This document shows positions 24,023 to 36,060 of a DNA stretch of 64,000 nucleotides, piece by piece. The stretch is from the NCBI GenBank assembly GCA_963556255.1, contig OY744609.1, positions 22,482,776 through 22,546,775 on the forward strand, written 5' to 3'. Numbering within the stretch: position 1 is the first letter of the stretch; each line of letters opens with the position of its first letter. Source of the stretch: Allolobophora icterica. Lineage: Eukaryota; Annelida; Clitellata; Crassiclitellata; Lumbricidae. The position numbers and the translations under genes were made by a program. The notes under the pieces are model-generated. The model was given only the letters and a program-made list of their open reading frames with translations, had not been told where the DNA came from and made no database searches.

Positions 24023-24148
24023 CGGGGTATTTGCCACCACGATTTCTTCGAATGAGGAAGATGATCAGCAGAATGAAGAGAATGAGTAGGAGGATGCAGA
24101 TCAGAGCAAAAAACCATGGTGCAGATGCAACATTGCTCGTCTGAGACT
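24023..24148 (-). CDS. Gene B exon: transmembrane helix
   Basis: 126 bp between TTGTAG and GTACGT. It reads ESQTSNVASAPWFFALIC, about 20 further hydrophobic residues (ILLLILFILLIIFLI), then the stop-transfer RRNRGGKYP. GGKYP/S directly after the membrane is an L1-family signature. Confidence 0.94.
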
Positions 24149-24782
24149 CTACAATTACAATAAGTCAAGTGAATAGAAACATATCCTCAATGCAATCCTC
24201 AAGCCAGGAGCCCTGAACATGGTGCCAACTGTGAGCTCTGGATGGGAATATGTTGGTAGGGCTTTGTGTGTTTGCGTGGGAGTCCACAAGCAACGACTAT
24301 ACTAGTTATCTAGCACTGTTTGCTTATTGAAGAACTTCTTAAATGACTTCACCACCATATAGGCTAGTGTATGTAGGCTGCCCATTTCTGAGGTACTTGG
24401 AGGAACTGGGTTAAATATCTAGATACACACGTGCATGAATATTTACAGTATATCTCAACGCCTGTATCACCCAGCACTTCACCGCTGCTGTTAGGATTCA
24501 AGTCTTGACCCAGTGTGAAATCAGCGATACCACATTCAGCTCACAGTGCAAAATTGTCAAAAGGTTGGTTGTTAGGTCTGCTTTCTACCAGTTGATGCCT
24601 CTAATTAACATTATATGGTTCACAGATTGTGGTTGCATTAGGGTAATCTGGGTAATACATAGGTGATTACTCTACCTAATCTTGACTGCTGTTATCTGAC
24701 CTAACTGTTGCTTTAACCTAAGTTACCTTACCAAACTAGGTGTAACTGTACCTTAACTTTTTTATCTGAACTTGTGTTACAT

Positions 24783-25079
24783 CAGGAACCCTTTTGACTT
24801 GAAAATTTTTTAACGGAACCCCTATCTAAACACAGCATATTCTGGTACAATATTTCAAAAAAGTGATCCAGGTATGTAGGGCCTTGACCTACAGCCTACA
24901 GTGTAATCGATTAAAGTTAGACTAGAAATTGTTTTAAATAAATTTCCCACGGAGCCCTTGTCTTCACCTCGGAGGCTCGGAGTCTGATTCATTATGTAAC
25001 AACACATTCAAACAACACTTACCCAATCCCCTCATGGAAACCTAGCATTCTGCAGAACCCACTAAGTTGGGAAACACTG
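24783..25079. mobile_element. Small hAT-like element, about 297 bp, left end damaged
   Basis: The right end AAGTTGGGAAACACTG is hAT-like. The left begins CAGGAACCC, consistent with loss of part of the inverted repeat. The 8-bp duplication TGTTACAT is perfect on both sides. Internal GGAACCC words resemble the element at 38983. Confidence 0.75.
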
Positions 25080-25567
25080 TGTTACATTACCTTATTCTAA
25101 ATAACCTGACCTATGTTACCTTTTCTGCAACCTTGAGCAAACTGCTTCCACTTACAAATGAGAGGTGATGACTCTAGCTACATGAAATTTTTGCAAAAAT
25201 TGGGTGTAAATTTTCCTCACTCCATCACCAACTGCAAGCCTACAACCTACCATTATTCAGCAGGATTTGCAGCAAAGGCAGCAACTCCACCTCATAACCC
25301 CATCAACCACACACAACCAATCTTGCTAAATTATTTATTTACTGTCATGCAGGTTTAAAATCTACACTCGCCTGATTTAACTCGAATATCCACAACAGTC
25401 TGCCTCATGGTTCTCCTCATCTATATTGGCTTTTGATTCTGCTGCTCCAATGTAAAACGATTTTTGACTAGAGTTTCACTGAGGCACTACCAATTGATGC
25501 CTAGATCATGGCAATATAGAAGTCATTAGATTAGATTTGATTAGGTTCAAGATGACCAGCAGCTGAC

Positions 25568-25729
25568 CTTTATAGGTCACTCCAACTGTTTTGAATTCGT
25601 GATCGGAATTCATCCGGTCTCCGGCGTGGTTCTGAGCGACGACGCAGAACTCGTAGGTCTCTCCAAATATCAGGTCAGTGACATTGAACCAGTTGTGCTC
25701 CCTCTCAGGAGGAGTTTCCTTCCAGTCGT
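25568..25729 (-). CDS. Gene B exon: FN3-5, second half
   Basis: Reads DDWKETPPEREHNWFNV, TDLIFGETYEFCVVAQN and HAGDRMNSDHEFKTVGV. L-x-x-x-T-x-Y-x-x-x-V-x-A-x-N-x-x-G is the standard F-G strand pattern of fibronectin type III domains. The acceptor is GGATTCAG, the donor GTCAGC, and the phase is 1-1. Confidence 0.9.
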
Positions 25730-25934
25730 CTGAATCCAAATCACAGAAAAGTCCCCACTAGTTATTAAGAGTTTCACCTTCCATGTATGTGATAGTCTAG
25801 TGGCAAGCATTGTGAACTGTCACCCATAGGCTGGAATTCAAATCCATGGCTGTCCACAAAGATATTTCATAAGATCTGTTCCACTAGTGCCTTCTAGAAC
25901 ACTCCTCTGTAAATCAAGTATTTCGACTGAGCAC

Positions 25935-26170
25935 GCTCTTGCAGATGGTACGATTGCATGACAAATAGCTTAGGTTCTAATCAATGCAGTACCGCTCTTG
26001 CAGATGGTACGATTGCATGACAAATAGCTTAGGTTCTAATCAATGCAGTACCGCTCTTGCAGATGGTACGATTGCATGACAAATAGCTTAGGTTCTAATC
26101 AATGCAGTACCGCTCTTGCAGATGGTACGATTGCATGACAAATAGCTTAGGTTCTAATCAATGCAGTACC
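25935..26170. repeat. Four identical 59-bp tandem repeats
   Basis: GCTCTTGCAGATGGTACGAT starts at 25935, 25994, 26053 and 26112. Period exactly 59, copies identical by eye. Intronic. Confidence 0.95.
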
Positions 26171-26174
26171 ATAT

Positions 26175-26300
26175 TTTATTAAATTCTCAAGACTGTACTC
26201 TTCAGCCGGGGTTGGGTCGGGAGTGCTTCTGAGTAGATAACCTTGAAGAGGCGCTATATAAATTCTCCATATGAATGAGTATGAATATGAATAGATAACA
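26175..26300 (+). mobile_element. Short retroposon tail (LINE/SINE 3' end)
   Basis: Contains GGGTTGGGTCGGGAGTGCTTC then GAGGCGCTATATAAATTCTC and a degenerate (CATATGAATG) tail. It is the same 3' end as the minus-strand LINE at 35520-36060. Confidence 0.7.
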
Positions 26301-26563
26301 GCAGAGCTGATCAGCATCCTGCACCGTATATAATACATGTGACTAAAAATAGTGCTGTATTTAACTTATTTAGTGCTTAAAAATGTTGAAATAATGATTT
26401 ATTGCTAAAACTTTTAGTAAACATCTGAAAAGATGTTCATTAGTTATGACATCAAGTATTGATGGGCCAAGAGTTTGAGCCCACTGGTTTAATCAATGTT
26501 CGTCAAGCGCTGCAGACTGAAACATGAAAGTATTAAGAAGAGCAAACTGATCAGATCACTTGC

Positions 26564-26695
26564 CTGCGGATTTTTGTCGATATCTAACAATGAATTCACT
26601 GCCAGGGTTTCTGGGTGTCTGTCCACCCGACGGAAGCCAGGAAACATTCACAAAATCATGTCCAGACTCAAGCACGATGCTTGGCCTGTCCGGAG
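26564..26695 (-). CDS. Gene B exon: FN3-5, first half, with a GC donor
   Basis: Reads APDRPSIVLESGHDFVNVSW, then LPSGGQTPRNPGSEFIVRYR. The A/B/C strand pattern P-x-x-V...V-x-V-x-W fits FN3. The acceptor is CCTTTTAG. The 5' splice site is AG|GCAAGT, the consensus of the rare GC-AG introns. No GT donor in the right phase is nearby. Confidence 0.88.
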
Positions 26696-27420
26696 CTAAA
26701 AGGCGCAACGCACATGCAAACTGGATACAAAACTTCACATTAACACAAATTCAAATAAACACAGATCCTAAATTTACCTATAAGAAACATCCTTATTATA
26801 ATTCGCAATAAAACTTATCATCCAGTTTAATCTACTCGAATAACTTCAGTAGGGCCACTGTCTTAAAACTTCTATTTCTATTTATAAACTGCCTTTATTC
26901 CCAAGAACATTTGCACTGGGAGCATCTCTGATTGGTGGGCACTGGATAGAGGCGCTATAAGTTTATAAGTTTTGAAAAACAATACAATACAATGTACAAG
27001 GCATCATTTGAGGATCAAAGCAGGTAAAACTATATTAAAATATTTACAATCTGTTGCAGAAGTGGAGACAAATCCAATGGGTCATGGAAGGGTGGCTGTA
27101 ACTAACCACAGCTTTATACAGAGTTTTCCATGTACCTCGTACTGCATGTCATAATAAAATAAAATAAAATCAAAATCTTTTTACTGCATCCAAAACGACA
27201 TGAAACTCTGAACTTGATAACAAGAAATATTTGTAGTTCACGTCATTGGAGGCAAAAGGTGACCCTAAAGGGAAGATTTTTCCCGCTAGGTAGGGACACC
27301 TACTTGGTCGCGTTACTCAGTTAGTAAGACTGTCATCATAGGGATGCCTCGTTTACAACTTCTAGAAAAACAAATACGAAAAAGGAAAATATTGTATATA
27401 TATATATATATATATATGTA

Positions 27421-28195
27421 CACTGTGTCCCGATGAAAAGTGGACCCCAAGAAAGAGTGTCATAACTCGGTCAAAACTTTTAGCATTTGCCTGAAATTTT
27501 AAAAACAACAAGAGTTGCCATACTGCCACCAAATCCTAACGCCGTTTGGAAATGTTGCCGAGTTTGTCAAGTTTGTGAATGTTTGAGACGCAGCCCTGAA
27601 AATGGGAAGTTTCCAACATACAAGAGCCATAAGGAAGTGAAGTTCAGCAACAGCTGGTGTTCAAAATGCCCTTTTTGTTCACGGACACACGACCGTGGAC
27701 GTGGACGCCACTGTTTGATGGCCCGATCGATGATCATGTGATCAAACAGCTGCCACTCTTCAATCAGACGCGCCTCCGGTGATCGACGTCACGAATGCGG
27801 GAACGATAAACGCGCTCCTCCAGTACACTCCAGGTTTGGATTTCGCGTCTGATTGAAGAGTTGCAGCTGTTTGACCAGGTGATCATCGATCGGGCCATCA
27901 AACAGTGGCGTCCACGTCCACGGTCGTGTGTCCATGAACAAAAAGGACATTTTGAACACCAGCTGTAGCTGAACTTCACTTCCTTGTGGCTCTTGTATGT
28001 TGGAAACTTCCCATTTTCAGGGCTGCGTCTCAAACATTCACAAACTTGACAAACTCGGCAACATTTCCAAACGGCGTTAGGATTTGGTTGTAATATGGCT
28101 ATTGTTGTTGTTTCTAAAATTTCAGGCAAATGCTAAAAGTTTTGACCGAGTTATGACACTTTTTCTTGGGGTCCACTTTTCATCGGGACACAGTG
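27421..28195. mobile_element. 775-bp palindromic (foldback) element made of two mariner-like 3' ends
   Basis: Two arms of about 352 bp (27421-27772 and 27844-28195) are inverted copies around a 71-bp centre. The outer ends CACTGTGTCCCGATGAAAAG abut TA on both sides, as in Tc1/mariner insertions. The right arm, + strand, encodes WISRLIEELQLFDQVIIDRA followed by IKQWRPRPRSCVHEQKGHFE, then HQL and a stop: the typical C-terminus of IS630/Tc1-mariner transposases. The left arm carries the same on the minus strand with the stop lost. No complete transposase exists. Confidence 0.88.
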
Positions 28196-28653
28196 TATAT
28201 ATGTATATGTATATAATATATATATGTGCATATATATATAATGTGTATTACACATACATGCATCTGTGCATATCTATATTAATATAATGCATTATGTAGT
28301 ATTGTCAATTAGTTAAATAATTAATTTATGTAAGTATACATTGGACTCACTATTACATGCTTCTGATACATAGTCAAATTAAGGAAATTAGTTAAATAAT
28401 TAACTCAATAATTAATTCAATTTTGTGAAACATACGTTAAAATGTCGAAATGTATGCGTTTTCATGTAGTATCAATATGCCTAGGGTGGCATCTTTTAAC
28501 CCTTTAATGACGAGCATGTACTAAAATGCATGGAAAACCAACCCCTCCTGTCGTTAAAGGGTTATGTAGATCACCAAAGCATGGCAATGCTCACAATTGT
28601 GCTGAACACACAATGCCACACATACATACTCAAGAGCTCAAATAACACCATAC

Positions 28654-28827
28654 CCATCTCTGAGACAGTCGTTTCTTCTTTGATTGTTTCATGGCCGTTG
28701 CCCACACGGGTTTCTGCCCAGATCGACAGCATGTACATCGTGTCACTGTCAAGGTCATGGATCTTCTTGTAGGTCTGTAGTGGATCAGCAATAAATGTCT
28801 CGTGCCAAGAATCAATGGCTGGAGGAG
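28654..28827 (-). CDS. Gene B exon: FN3-4, second half
   Basis: Reads APPAIDSWHETFIADPLQTY, KKIHDLDSDTMYMLSIWAET and RVGNGHETIKEETTVSEM. L-x-x-x-T-x-Y-x-L-x-I-x-A-x-T-x-x-G-x-G fits FN3 strands F and G. The acceptor is TTTCTTTCAG, the donor GTATGG, and the phase is 1-1. Confidence 0.9.
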
Positions 28828-29432
28828 CTGAAAGAAAAACAATTCCATATAACATTTAAAAAATAACCATAATGCTACACTATTAAATTCTATACATCAC
28901 CCTTCAAATATATGAAAACTTAATACGTAGATACCTGTGCGAGTCCTACAAAGCACTGCATTGTTTGATGTTAATTGCACTTATTACACTCCTAAGGTCA
29001 CATTAAATCAGAATCTGAGGTGCAAGACAAGTGCGCACAAATGACATGTCCAAGGTTGTTACATGGAGTCTGCTCAGCAGGTTCGGTCCTGCAGTCGTTG
29101 GACTGTAGACCCTACAGGCTACAGAACATAACGAGACTGCATATTAATAATGTCTGAGACGCTATGCAAATTTCGTATTCTGCTTTCACTTAACGTCAGA
29201 CTGGGACTGGAATATCTTAAAAGCAACTGAAACAACAGTGAATTGTTAGCATTAAAAAAAGTAAAGTAGAATTAACTGATAGAGTGAGACCAAAACAGAA
29301 TAAGTTTCAGTGACTGTACAGTGAGTACAAATAGAATATGAGGTAAATAAAAAATCCTCAGAATCAACTGAAATAAACCAAAACAGAAGCAACTGTTAAT
29401 GAAACATAAAAATAGAACATTCTAGTTGATAC

Positions 29433-29555
29433 CTTTCTTGTAGCGTAGCTGATATCCTTTCAGAATTCCGTTCACCTCAAAAGGGGCCGTCCAAGATAGA
29501 CGCAAATGATGCGAACCTCTCTCCGAAACCCAGAACGCAGGCACTGCACTCGGAA
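29433..29555 (-). CDS. Gene B exon: FN3-4, first half
   Basis: Reads VPSAVPAFWVSERGSHHLRL, then SWTAPFEVNGILKGYQLRYK. L-x-W-x-x-P...NG-x-x-x-GY-x-L-x-Y is the FN3 B-C strand signature. The acceptor is CTTTTAG, the donor GTATCA, and the phase is 1-1. Confidence 0.92.
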
Positions 29556-30085
29556 CTAAAAGCATCAACACCTCCAACTGCTATCTTCCCACAGGATTTG
29601 AAAAAACAAATGATGACTTAACACAGGAGGCACACACGCAGGTCAATGCTGCAGGCCATGCAGTGATTAACGAGACTTGAAATCAATGGCTCTAATCACT
29701 GTTTTCAAAAGCTTCAGACACTGCATAAGGAATCCAGTTGAAGCCAGTATCAAGAAGCCTGATAAGAGAGGTAATCGTGGGCCAACAGCTTCCCCAATTT
29801 CATTTCAACTTAACACCGAGTTTGCTCAGCAGGTTAAAACAGCAATCATCAGATCTGACTTATCTGCCATAGCCTGCTTTCTAGTTTCCTTGTACCCATC
29901 GGATTTTGATGGAGCTTTGCCAATGTTGTGCTATGATTTTTTACTGTTGTTTTACTTGAAGCGAACCTGTCCAGTATGATAATGGTCCCATAAAAGTCAT
30001 TAGATCGTAATAAATTAGATTAGCCAAAGCAAGGGCATTACAGATTGGGATAACTACAAATCACATCCTGCTTGTTGCACCCTAC

Positions 30086-30332
30086 CTCCTTCTGGAGTCT
30101 CAAAGGTGACTAGTCGGCTGATTCTTCCACTCTTCCCACCATTGAGCACAACCACTCCAGCGGTTATTGTTGAGAAGGGCCAGAGCTTTGAAGTGGGGGC
30201 TTCTACCAGCTGAGAGGAACTTCGCCGATGTCTAGTTCGGCTCCGGTGAAGAGGAACACATGGCTGCCAGTTGTGCAAGATGACGTCTTCCGTCCGCACG
30301 TTGCCATCATCATCCACTTTCCAGAACCGAAT
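30086..30332 (-). CDS. Gene B exon: FN3-3, second half
   Basis: Starts in phase 0 after TTCTTTCCCAG with IRFWKVDDDGNVRTEDVILH and ends VTFETPEG before GTAGGG. The middle (LWPFSTITAGVVVLNGGKSG) fits FN3 strand F-G, although the L-x-P-x-T-x-Y motif has lost its Tyr. Length is normal. Confidence 0.85.
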
Positions 30333-30985
30333 CTGGGAAAGAAACATCCTCAAAACATCATCACTGCTATCATTGTTAATTTAATTATCACAACTGCTAT
30401 TGTGGCCATCATCATCATCACCACCACCATTACCTTTACTGTTCCTTAAGTATCCCCTGAATTTGTAGCCATCAACATCCCTCACATCATTCCAATCGAC
30501 ATCATTCAGAAGAACACATTTGCACACAGTATACATAAACAGATATATATATATATATAATTATATATATTTATATATATGAATGTATGCATATATATAT
30601 ATATAAATACATATATATATATATTATGTATGTATGCACACATACACTTAGAATATGTAAATTGTTTTATGAATTCAGTACACAAACCTTTCAGGTGCTT
30701 AAAATCATCTATCTGACAAATCTAAAAAGGCATGGTTGAAATTTGCCAAAAGTTTTCTTTGCTGCCTCTGACAGAACTAGCATTATAGACATGCTGAGAG
30801 ACTCGGGAGGAATTGCTCTTAAAGTGACAGAAATGTACAATTTCACATGAGCACAACACTATACAATTGTGCTGTTATAATTATATACATACCAATATTT
30901 CAATCAGTCAAATTGAACTGATCAATCAGGCTTTCAATCAATCGACTGATCGATCACAAGGGTGGGCTCCTGCATCTAAACTTAC

Positions 30986-31113
30986 CTGGTAACCTCTGAA
31001 GAAACCTCGGATGTTGTTAAGACTTGTGTCGACTGGTTCCCAGCGGAACATGGCGCTTGTGCTGTTCAATGAGTCAGACACTAAATGGAAGTTCTCAGGT
31101 GTCACCAACGGAA
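30986..31113 (-). CDS. Gene B exon: FN3-3, first half
   Basis: Reads VPLVTPENFHLVSDSLNSTS, AMFRWEPVDTSLNNIRGFFR and GYQ before GTAAGT. The W-x-P-V...G-x-x-x-GYQ pattern is that of L1-family third FN3 domains. The acceptor TTCTGCCACAG and entry phase 1 match the exon at 31838. Confidence 0.92.
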
Positions 31114-31837
31114 CTGTGGCAGAAATCAAGAAGAAGAAATACTGTACAGTGCACATCTTGTAAAAGTATTGATTTAGCTCAACATAAATGAGAGAGAGCA
31201 GTCGTGTAGTGCTTACAAAATTGCCAAAATTCACTACACAGTAACCACCGCAGAGGAGAGAGAGTTGAAGGTCAGGTTCAGCTTTAAATGCCATATGTAT
31301 TAATTTTTAAATGCCTAAAACCACAGTATACTGGTTACATTACATCACTTTAGATTATCACACTGGGTCTGTAATCCAACGACTGCAGGTTTCATCATGC
31401 TCAGCCTGCTCTGTGTAATGACCCTGGTCAAGTTATCTGCATGGACCTGTCTTGTAACTCAGATTCAGACTGACTGACTTTGAATCCATAAGAAGGGTGA
31501 TATATAAATTTATAAATTACAGAGGTTTTATGTAGGATCCCTCAAGGTTATCTACTCAGGAGCGGAATAATTGCGGTTAGATTAGATAGACATACACGCT
31601 TTGCTATACTGAATGTCTGTGAACAGTTCACCTACTAGAGGCGCTTTATAAATGTTTAAATACAATACAATACAATATACTGTAGCGAATAGGCTGAATG
31701 CTTGCTTTTAACTTTGGTGCATCAACAGTCGATGCCTTGTTTGTTAGACACTGGCACCAGCTTAAGCCAACTTGTCCTTTGATACTGGTATTATATAAAT
31801 AAGACAATATAACAATAAAATATTGTCCACGTGATAC

Positions 31838-32075
31838 CGTCTTCGCCAGAGTATCCCAGTTTCTTTTCCAGATCGCTCTGAGCGCTGCCAATGTTGTTGA
31901 CGGCCTGGACCGATATCTCGTACTCCTTGTACGTCTCCTGGTCACGGACCTTGAGCTCGCTCTGGCGCCAGTCGTACTCTTTGTAGGTTATCTCTTCAGC
32001 ATCTGGAAGATCGTGGCGTTTGTACGAAATCAAATAGTGGAAACCAAGGCCGTTGTGTTCCGTACGCAGCATCGG
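31838..32075 (-). CDS. Gene B exon: FN3-2, second half
   Basis: Reads PMLRTEHNGLGFHYLISYKR, then YDWRQSELKV and YEISVQAVNNIGSAQSD, ending GYSGED before GTATCA. EHN-[AG]-x-x-FHY, DWRQ and GYSGED are strongly conserved in L1, NrCAM, neurofascin and neuroglian second FN3 domains. This is one of the best family identifiers in the gene. Confidence 0.95.
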
Positions 32076-32487
32076 CTAGAATGATTTCAGTAAAAGATTA
32101 TTAGAAATCGTTACACAACACTGAAGGTGCATAGTAATCTTTCTTCCAATTCACACAGATGTTGCTATTCAGGTGCTTTAGAATCATTCCATTTGGTTGG
32201 ATAATAAAATCCATTTTCAAACCACTTTAGCCTGGTGTGAACAGTTTTCTTGGATTGCGACAAATCAATTGACAACTTGGTTGGATTAGGACAATTTCAC
32301 TTGTCGAGATACTGCAGTCTTCAAGGTACCCCGCTCCTACACTTGCACTTGCCAAACAAACCCTTACCATCCTGCTAAGCCATGTCCAATACTTTAGTGC
32401 ATTCTGACTCAAATTCTTATTTCAAATGCCACTGCACCATTCTCCGTTCTCCAGTTTTGCAAAAAACATAGTGTTTACATTGGGAAG

Positions 32488-32760
32488 GGGCTGCTCAATA
32501 GTGCAGTGGTTAGCATGCTGGACTGTCAATCGAAACATCACGGTTTCCGTCAGAGCAGAAATTTGGTTAGAAATTTCTGATCCATCTGCATCCCTAGCCA
32601 ACTCAGCTATAATGAGTACACTGACTGTACACTATTGGTGGGCAGATGACAGATGGCGAGAGAGGACTGGCCACCAGCCCCCTTATGCCGAGGCTAAGAA
32701 AATGAAGTCACTAACACTTCATACCCAAAGCTGTCTCACGTTAGGTTAATGGACTGCTCT
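32488..32760 (+). mobile_element. tRNA-derived SINE, family 1, copy 2
   Basis: Head GTGCAGTGGTTAGCATGCTG, body CCAACTCAGCTATAATGAGT, tail TTATGCCGAGGCTAAGAAAA. Colinear with the copy at 41174 and, apart from a microsatellite, with the copy at 17882. Confidence 0.85.
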
Positions 32761-33249
32761 TCAGCTTCCTACACTGGTAAACTACATTCATAATTTCAAT
32801 TCTGATGAGCAAATTTGCTGTAAAACTATATTCAAAATCTAATAGAACCCTGTACATAGCTAAGCTGCAGTCTAATTTGGTGACTTACTTACTTAAAGCA
32901 CCACTGTTATAAAGTCACTCATATAGATAATGCAAGTGTTTAACATCTGCAAAAATGAAATTATTACGCAAACTGATAATCAAATATTGTTAATATAGGA
33001 GTACATTTATGTACGTAAAATATATCGTTTATGTTGTCTATTTGGCACTAACAATTTAGCATTCACAACCAAGGCATCACTAACGATTTTAACACTAACA
33101 ATAATAGCACTTATACACTTAAGACACTACCTTTGGCGGCCATATCAAGGACTAGATAATATAAAGGGTACAATATAGCGAGGTGATTTTCCACGATAAT
33201 TAAATCCGGCATCCATGCCCCAGGGACTAATTATACATTCATCACCATA

Positions 33250-33540
33250 ACCAGATCATAAAGCCAGCCATTTGGTGGCAGTGGGTGCAAATAAACAATC
33301 TCCTTTTCAGCCATTTGACAGATCTAGTAATTTCTCTTGCTTAGCGTATATTTTGTTATGTCGTCTACCCAACTCAGTCTTGGTCTTCCTTTGTTTCTCT
33401 TGTCTTTGAGTCTTGCATATAAAGCTTTGTGTGGATTTGGTCAGCAGGCATTCTTTCCAAATGACCAAACCAGCAGAGTCTTCACTGAACCACTTTATCC
33501 ACCAGGACCATCTGCATGTGAGATAATTTCACCATAGCCA
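33250..33540. mobile_element. Dispersed repeat copy (pair with 51730-52060)
   Basis: Shares diverged but colinear words with 51730-52060, e.g. CATTTGACAGATCTAGTAAT against CATTTGTAAAATCTACTACT, and CCAAACCAGCAGAGTCTTCA against CCAAACCATTGGGGTCTTCG. Probably an old retroposon fragment. Confidence 0.6.
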
Positions 33541-33589
33541 ATTAATTTCTCCTGCTTCGTGCCGTGACCGTTGCAGAATTCGCCCTATG

Positions 33590-34130
33590 CTCGACTTCAA
33601 AACTGCATCTACAATCGCTACACCAATATTTCACGCTAAATTAGACTACTGCAATTGACTTTTTCTTAACATAGACATCATCCCAAAAACCGCCTTCAAG
33701 CTATTCAGAATGCCCTCACCTGTGCTGTGACTAAAACCCCAAAAACCACCACATCACTCCTGTCCTCAAATCTCCACTGGCTCAAAATACCCGAAAGAAT
33801 AGAATAATACAGTCATATCATTCATATACAATACACTTCAATCCTCCCAGCCCTTCCATCTCTGTTTGCTGTTCACGGTCCAACCACTTTGCTCAACCCT
33901 CTCCTCTTCCGCCTTAACACTTCTCCATCCTTGGGTCACATCAACACTCAAATTTGCGAATCGCTCCATAGCCAGAATTATGACAAATATCTGATCCATC
34001 CTACAAACTCACCATGAGGTTTCTTGCTATCTCTCCACAGGTCTTTCACTCAAAACTGAAAATGCTGCTCTTTCACAAATCCTATCCCGATTCCTCCTCT
34101 TCCCTTGTAAAAATCCCTTGCTGTTTCAAA
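33590..34130 (+). pseudogene. Degenerate LINE RT C-terminal region
   Basis: Across frameshifts the + strand reads LQAIQNAL-like and TPVLKSLHWLKIPERIE-like blocks, then FHSKLKxLLFxKSYPDSSSS, which are typical of the thumb and C-terminal parts of non-LTR reverse transcriptases. Stops and shifts are many. Confidence 0.6.
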
Positions 34131-34529
34131 TCTAAACATTACCTACATTAACCGTCTGACTGTCGAGACTTGGAGACAACCATTAGGTAATATGACTGAC
34201 TGAGATTACGATGAGACTACAATGCATCCCATTTCAAAATAAATGGAACAGAATGCTGTACAACCATGCCTGACCCTTTGGATCATGACTTGGAACCAAT
34301 TTCACCCCCACCTATCATTTATGTTTTGACTAAACGCTTGTGAATAAGCTGGTTCTCCTGACTTCACTCTTGGTGCTGTAGAAATTTCGAGATCACAATT
34401 ACGATGAGACTACAATGCATTCCATTTCAAAATATATGGAACAGAATGCTGTACAACCATTTGATATTAAAATTCATTTAATAAGAAAAAGCCTGTTATT
34501 TGAAGAAAACACCAGCTGGTCATTCGCAC

Positions 34530-34912
34530 CTCCCAGATGATGACCAGCGAGTCTGGATCTCGACTTTCTGTGCAGACCCTGTGGGGGTTTCGATACGGAC
34601 TCGCCGGAGGCGTAGTACAATCCGAATGAGTAAACTCGCTTCGGTCGCTAGTGCCAACGTTGTTGTCTGATGTCACATGGAACGTATAACTGGTCCAAGG
34701 TCGAAGTGGAATTCGTGCTGTGTTCCGGAGACTGGTTCCGTTTATCCGAATTGCTTCGTGGAACTTTCCGGCTTCATCGTGTGATGTGTTGAAGTAGACA
34801 GTGTAGCCCGTCACCTGATCATTGCTGTCACTGCCAGGCGCCCATTCGATGTCTGCATATTCCTTTGTGCACACCGATACAATGCGCACATTGTACGGTG
34901 GACTTGGCTTAT
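34530..34912 (-). CDS. Gene B exon: FN3-1 and start of FN3-2
   Basis: Reads DKPSPPYNVRIVSVCTKEYA, then DIEWAPGSDSNDQVTGYTVY (B-C strands), IPLRPWTSYTFHVTSDNNVG (F-G strands) and CTTPPASPYRNPHRV, ending LVIIWE before GTGCGA. The D-x-PSPPYNV opening and TTPP-[AE]-x-PxRNP linker are family typical. The acceptor is TATCTCACAG, phase 1 in and 0 out, matching the next exon. Confidence 0.94.
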
Positions 34913-35519
34913 CTGTGAGATAACGAGAACAAATTGTGATTAGAGGAAGTCTTGGCTTACAGAAGTAAATGTAGTATCGTGCATTAATAAAACTTTGCCC
35001 GAGTAGTGTCACGCACTACTTGGAAACGGTTAAGGACAGTGATAATGGGAAACAGATGAGAAATATAATGCACATTCGCCCTGTAATCCAATGATAAATG
35101 CTCTTGATCAGCAATAAATTAATAAATAAGAACTAAATAATTAATAAATAAACAATGACAATAATGTGTGATATAATTTTTTTTACAGCAATTTTTACTA
35201 GCACTTTAGTAGCAGCTAGAATCTAGATGGACCTATTTTGCTTTTAACAGCTTATTATATAATATGCTTCTGGTCACAGAAGGTCTAGGAGGAACATTAG
35301 AAATGCTGGTTTTTTGGGCTAGTAACGGTGATGATGTTGATGATGATGATGATGAAAATGTGATGACAGTGGTGATATAAATGATGATGCAGATAACGCA
35401 AACAATAAATACAATGGCAAAGTTGATGATAAAAAACAGTGGTGGTGCCAGCTATACAATTTCAGCAGGTCATGTCAGGGTCATGGGAGTTATTCAGCAT
35501 TCATATGGAGAATTCATAT

Positions 35520-36060
35520 GGAGAATTCATATGGAGAATTTATATAGCGCCTCTTCAAGGCTATCTACTCAGAAGCACTCCCGACCCAACCCCGGCTGAA
35601 GAGTACAGTCTTGAGATTTGAATAAAATGTGGCGGAATTGGTGCTTGGGACCAAGCGAAGCGCTACAGGGAGCCCATTCCAGATTGCAGGGCCAGCGATG
35701 GAAAAATCACGGCGCTGCCTAAGGGCGGTCCGTGAGCGGGGAACTAGAAGCTCAGCCTGCTTAGAAGAGCGCAGGGAACCGCGGCACTGGATGTTCAGGG
35801 TGGAGCGGCAATGCTCTCGCAAATACACAGGGGCCTCACCCACAAGGCAGCCCCACACTAGGGCAGAGACCCGATAGGCAATAAGCTGCGGGATAGGAAG
35901 CCAATGCAAAACATCCCACATGTACTCGGTGACATGGCCAAATCTCGGGATGCGACCAATAAGGCGTGCCGCTGCGCGCAGGACCCGGTCCAAGCACCCA
36001 ATCCGAGCCGCAGGTCGGCAAAGAATACTTAAGCACTTCAGTTTTAGAGTTACAGTTTTA
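35520..36060 (-). pseudogene. LINE 3' end, minus strand, with short tandem tail
   Basis: The frame gives LDRVLRAAARLIGRIPRFGH, VLHWLPIPQLIAYRV and DFSIAGPAIWNGLP, the conserved C-terminal block of CR1/L2-like LINE RT proteins. The 3' end is GCGCTATATAAATTCTCCAT with a (CATATGAATTCTC)n tail. The upstream RT catalytic region is missing (5' truncation). Confidence 0.8.
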
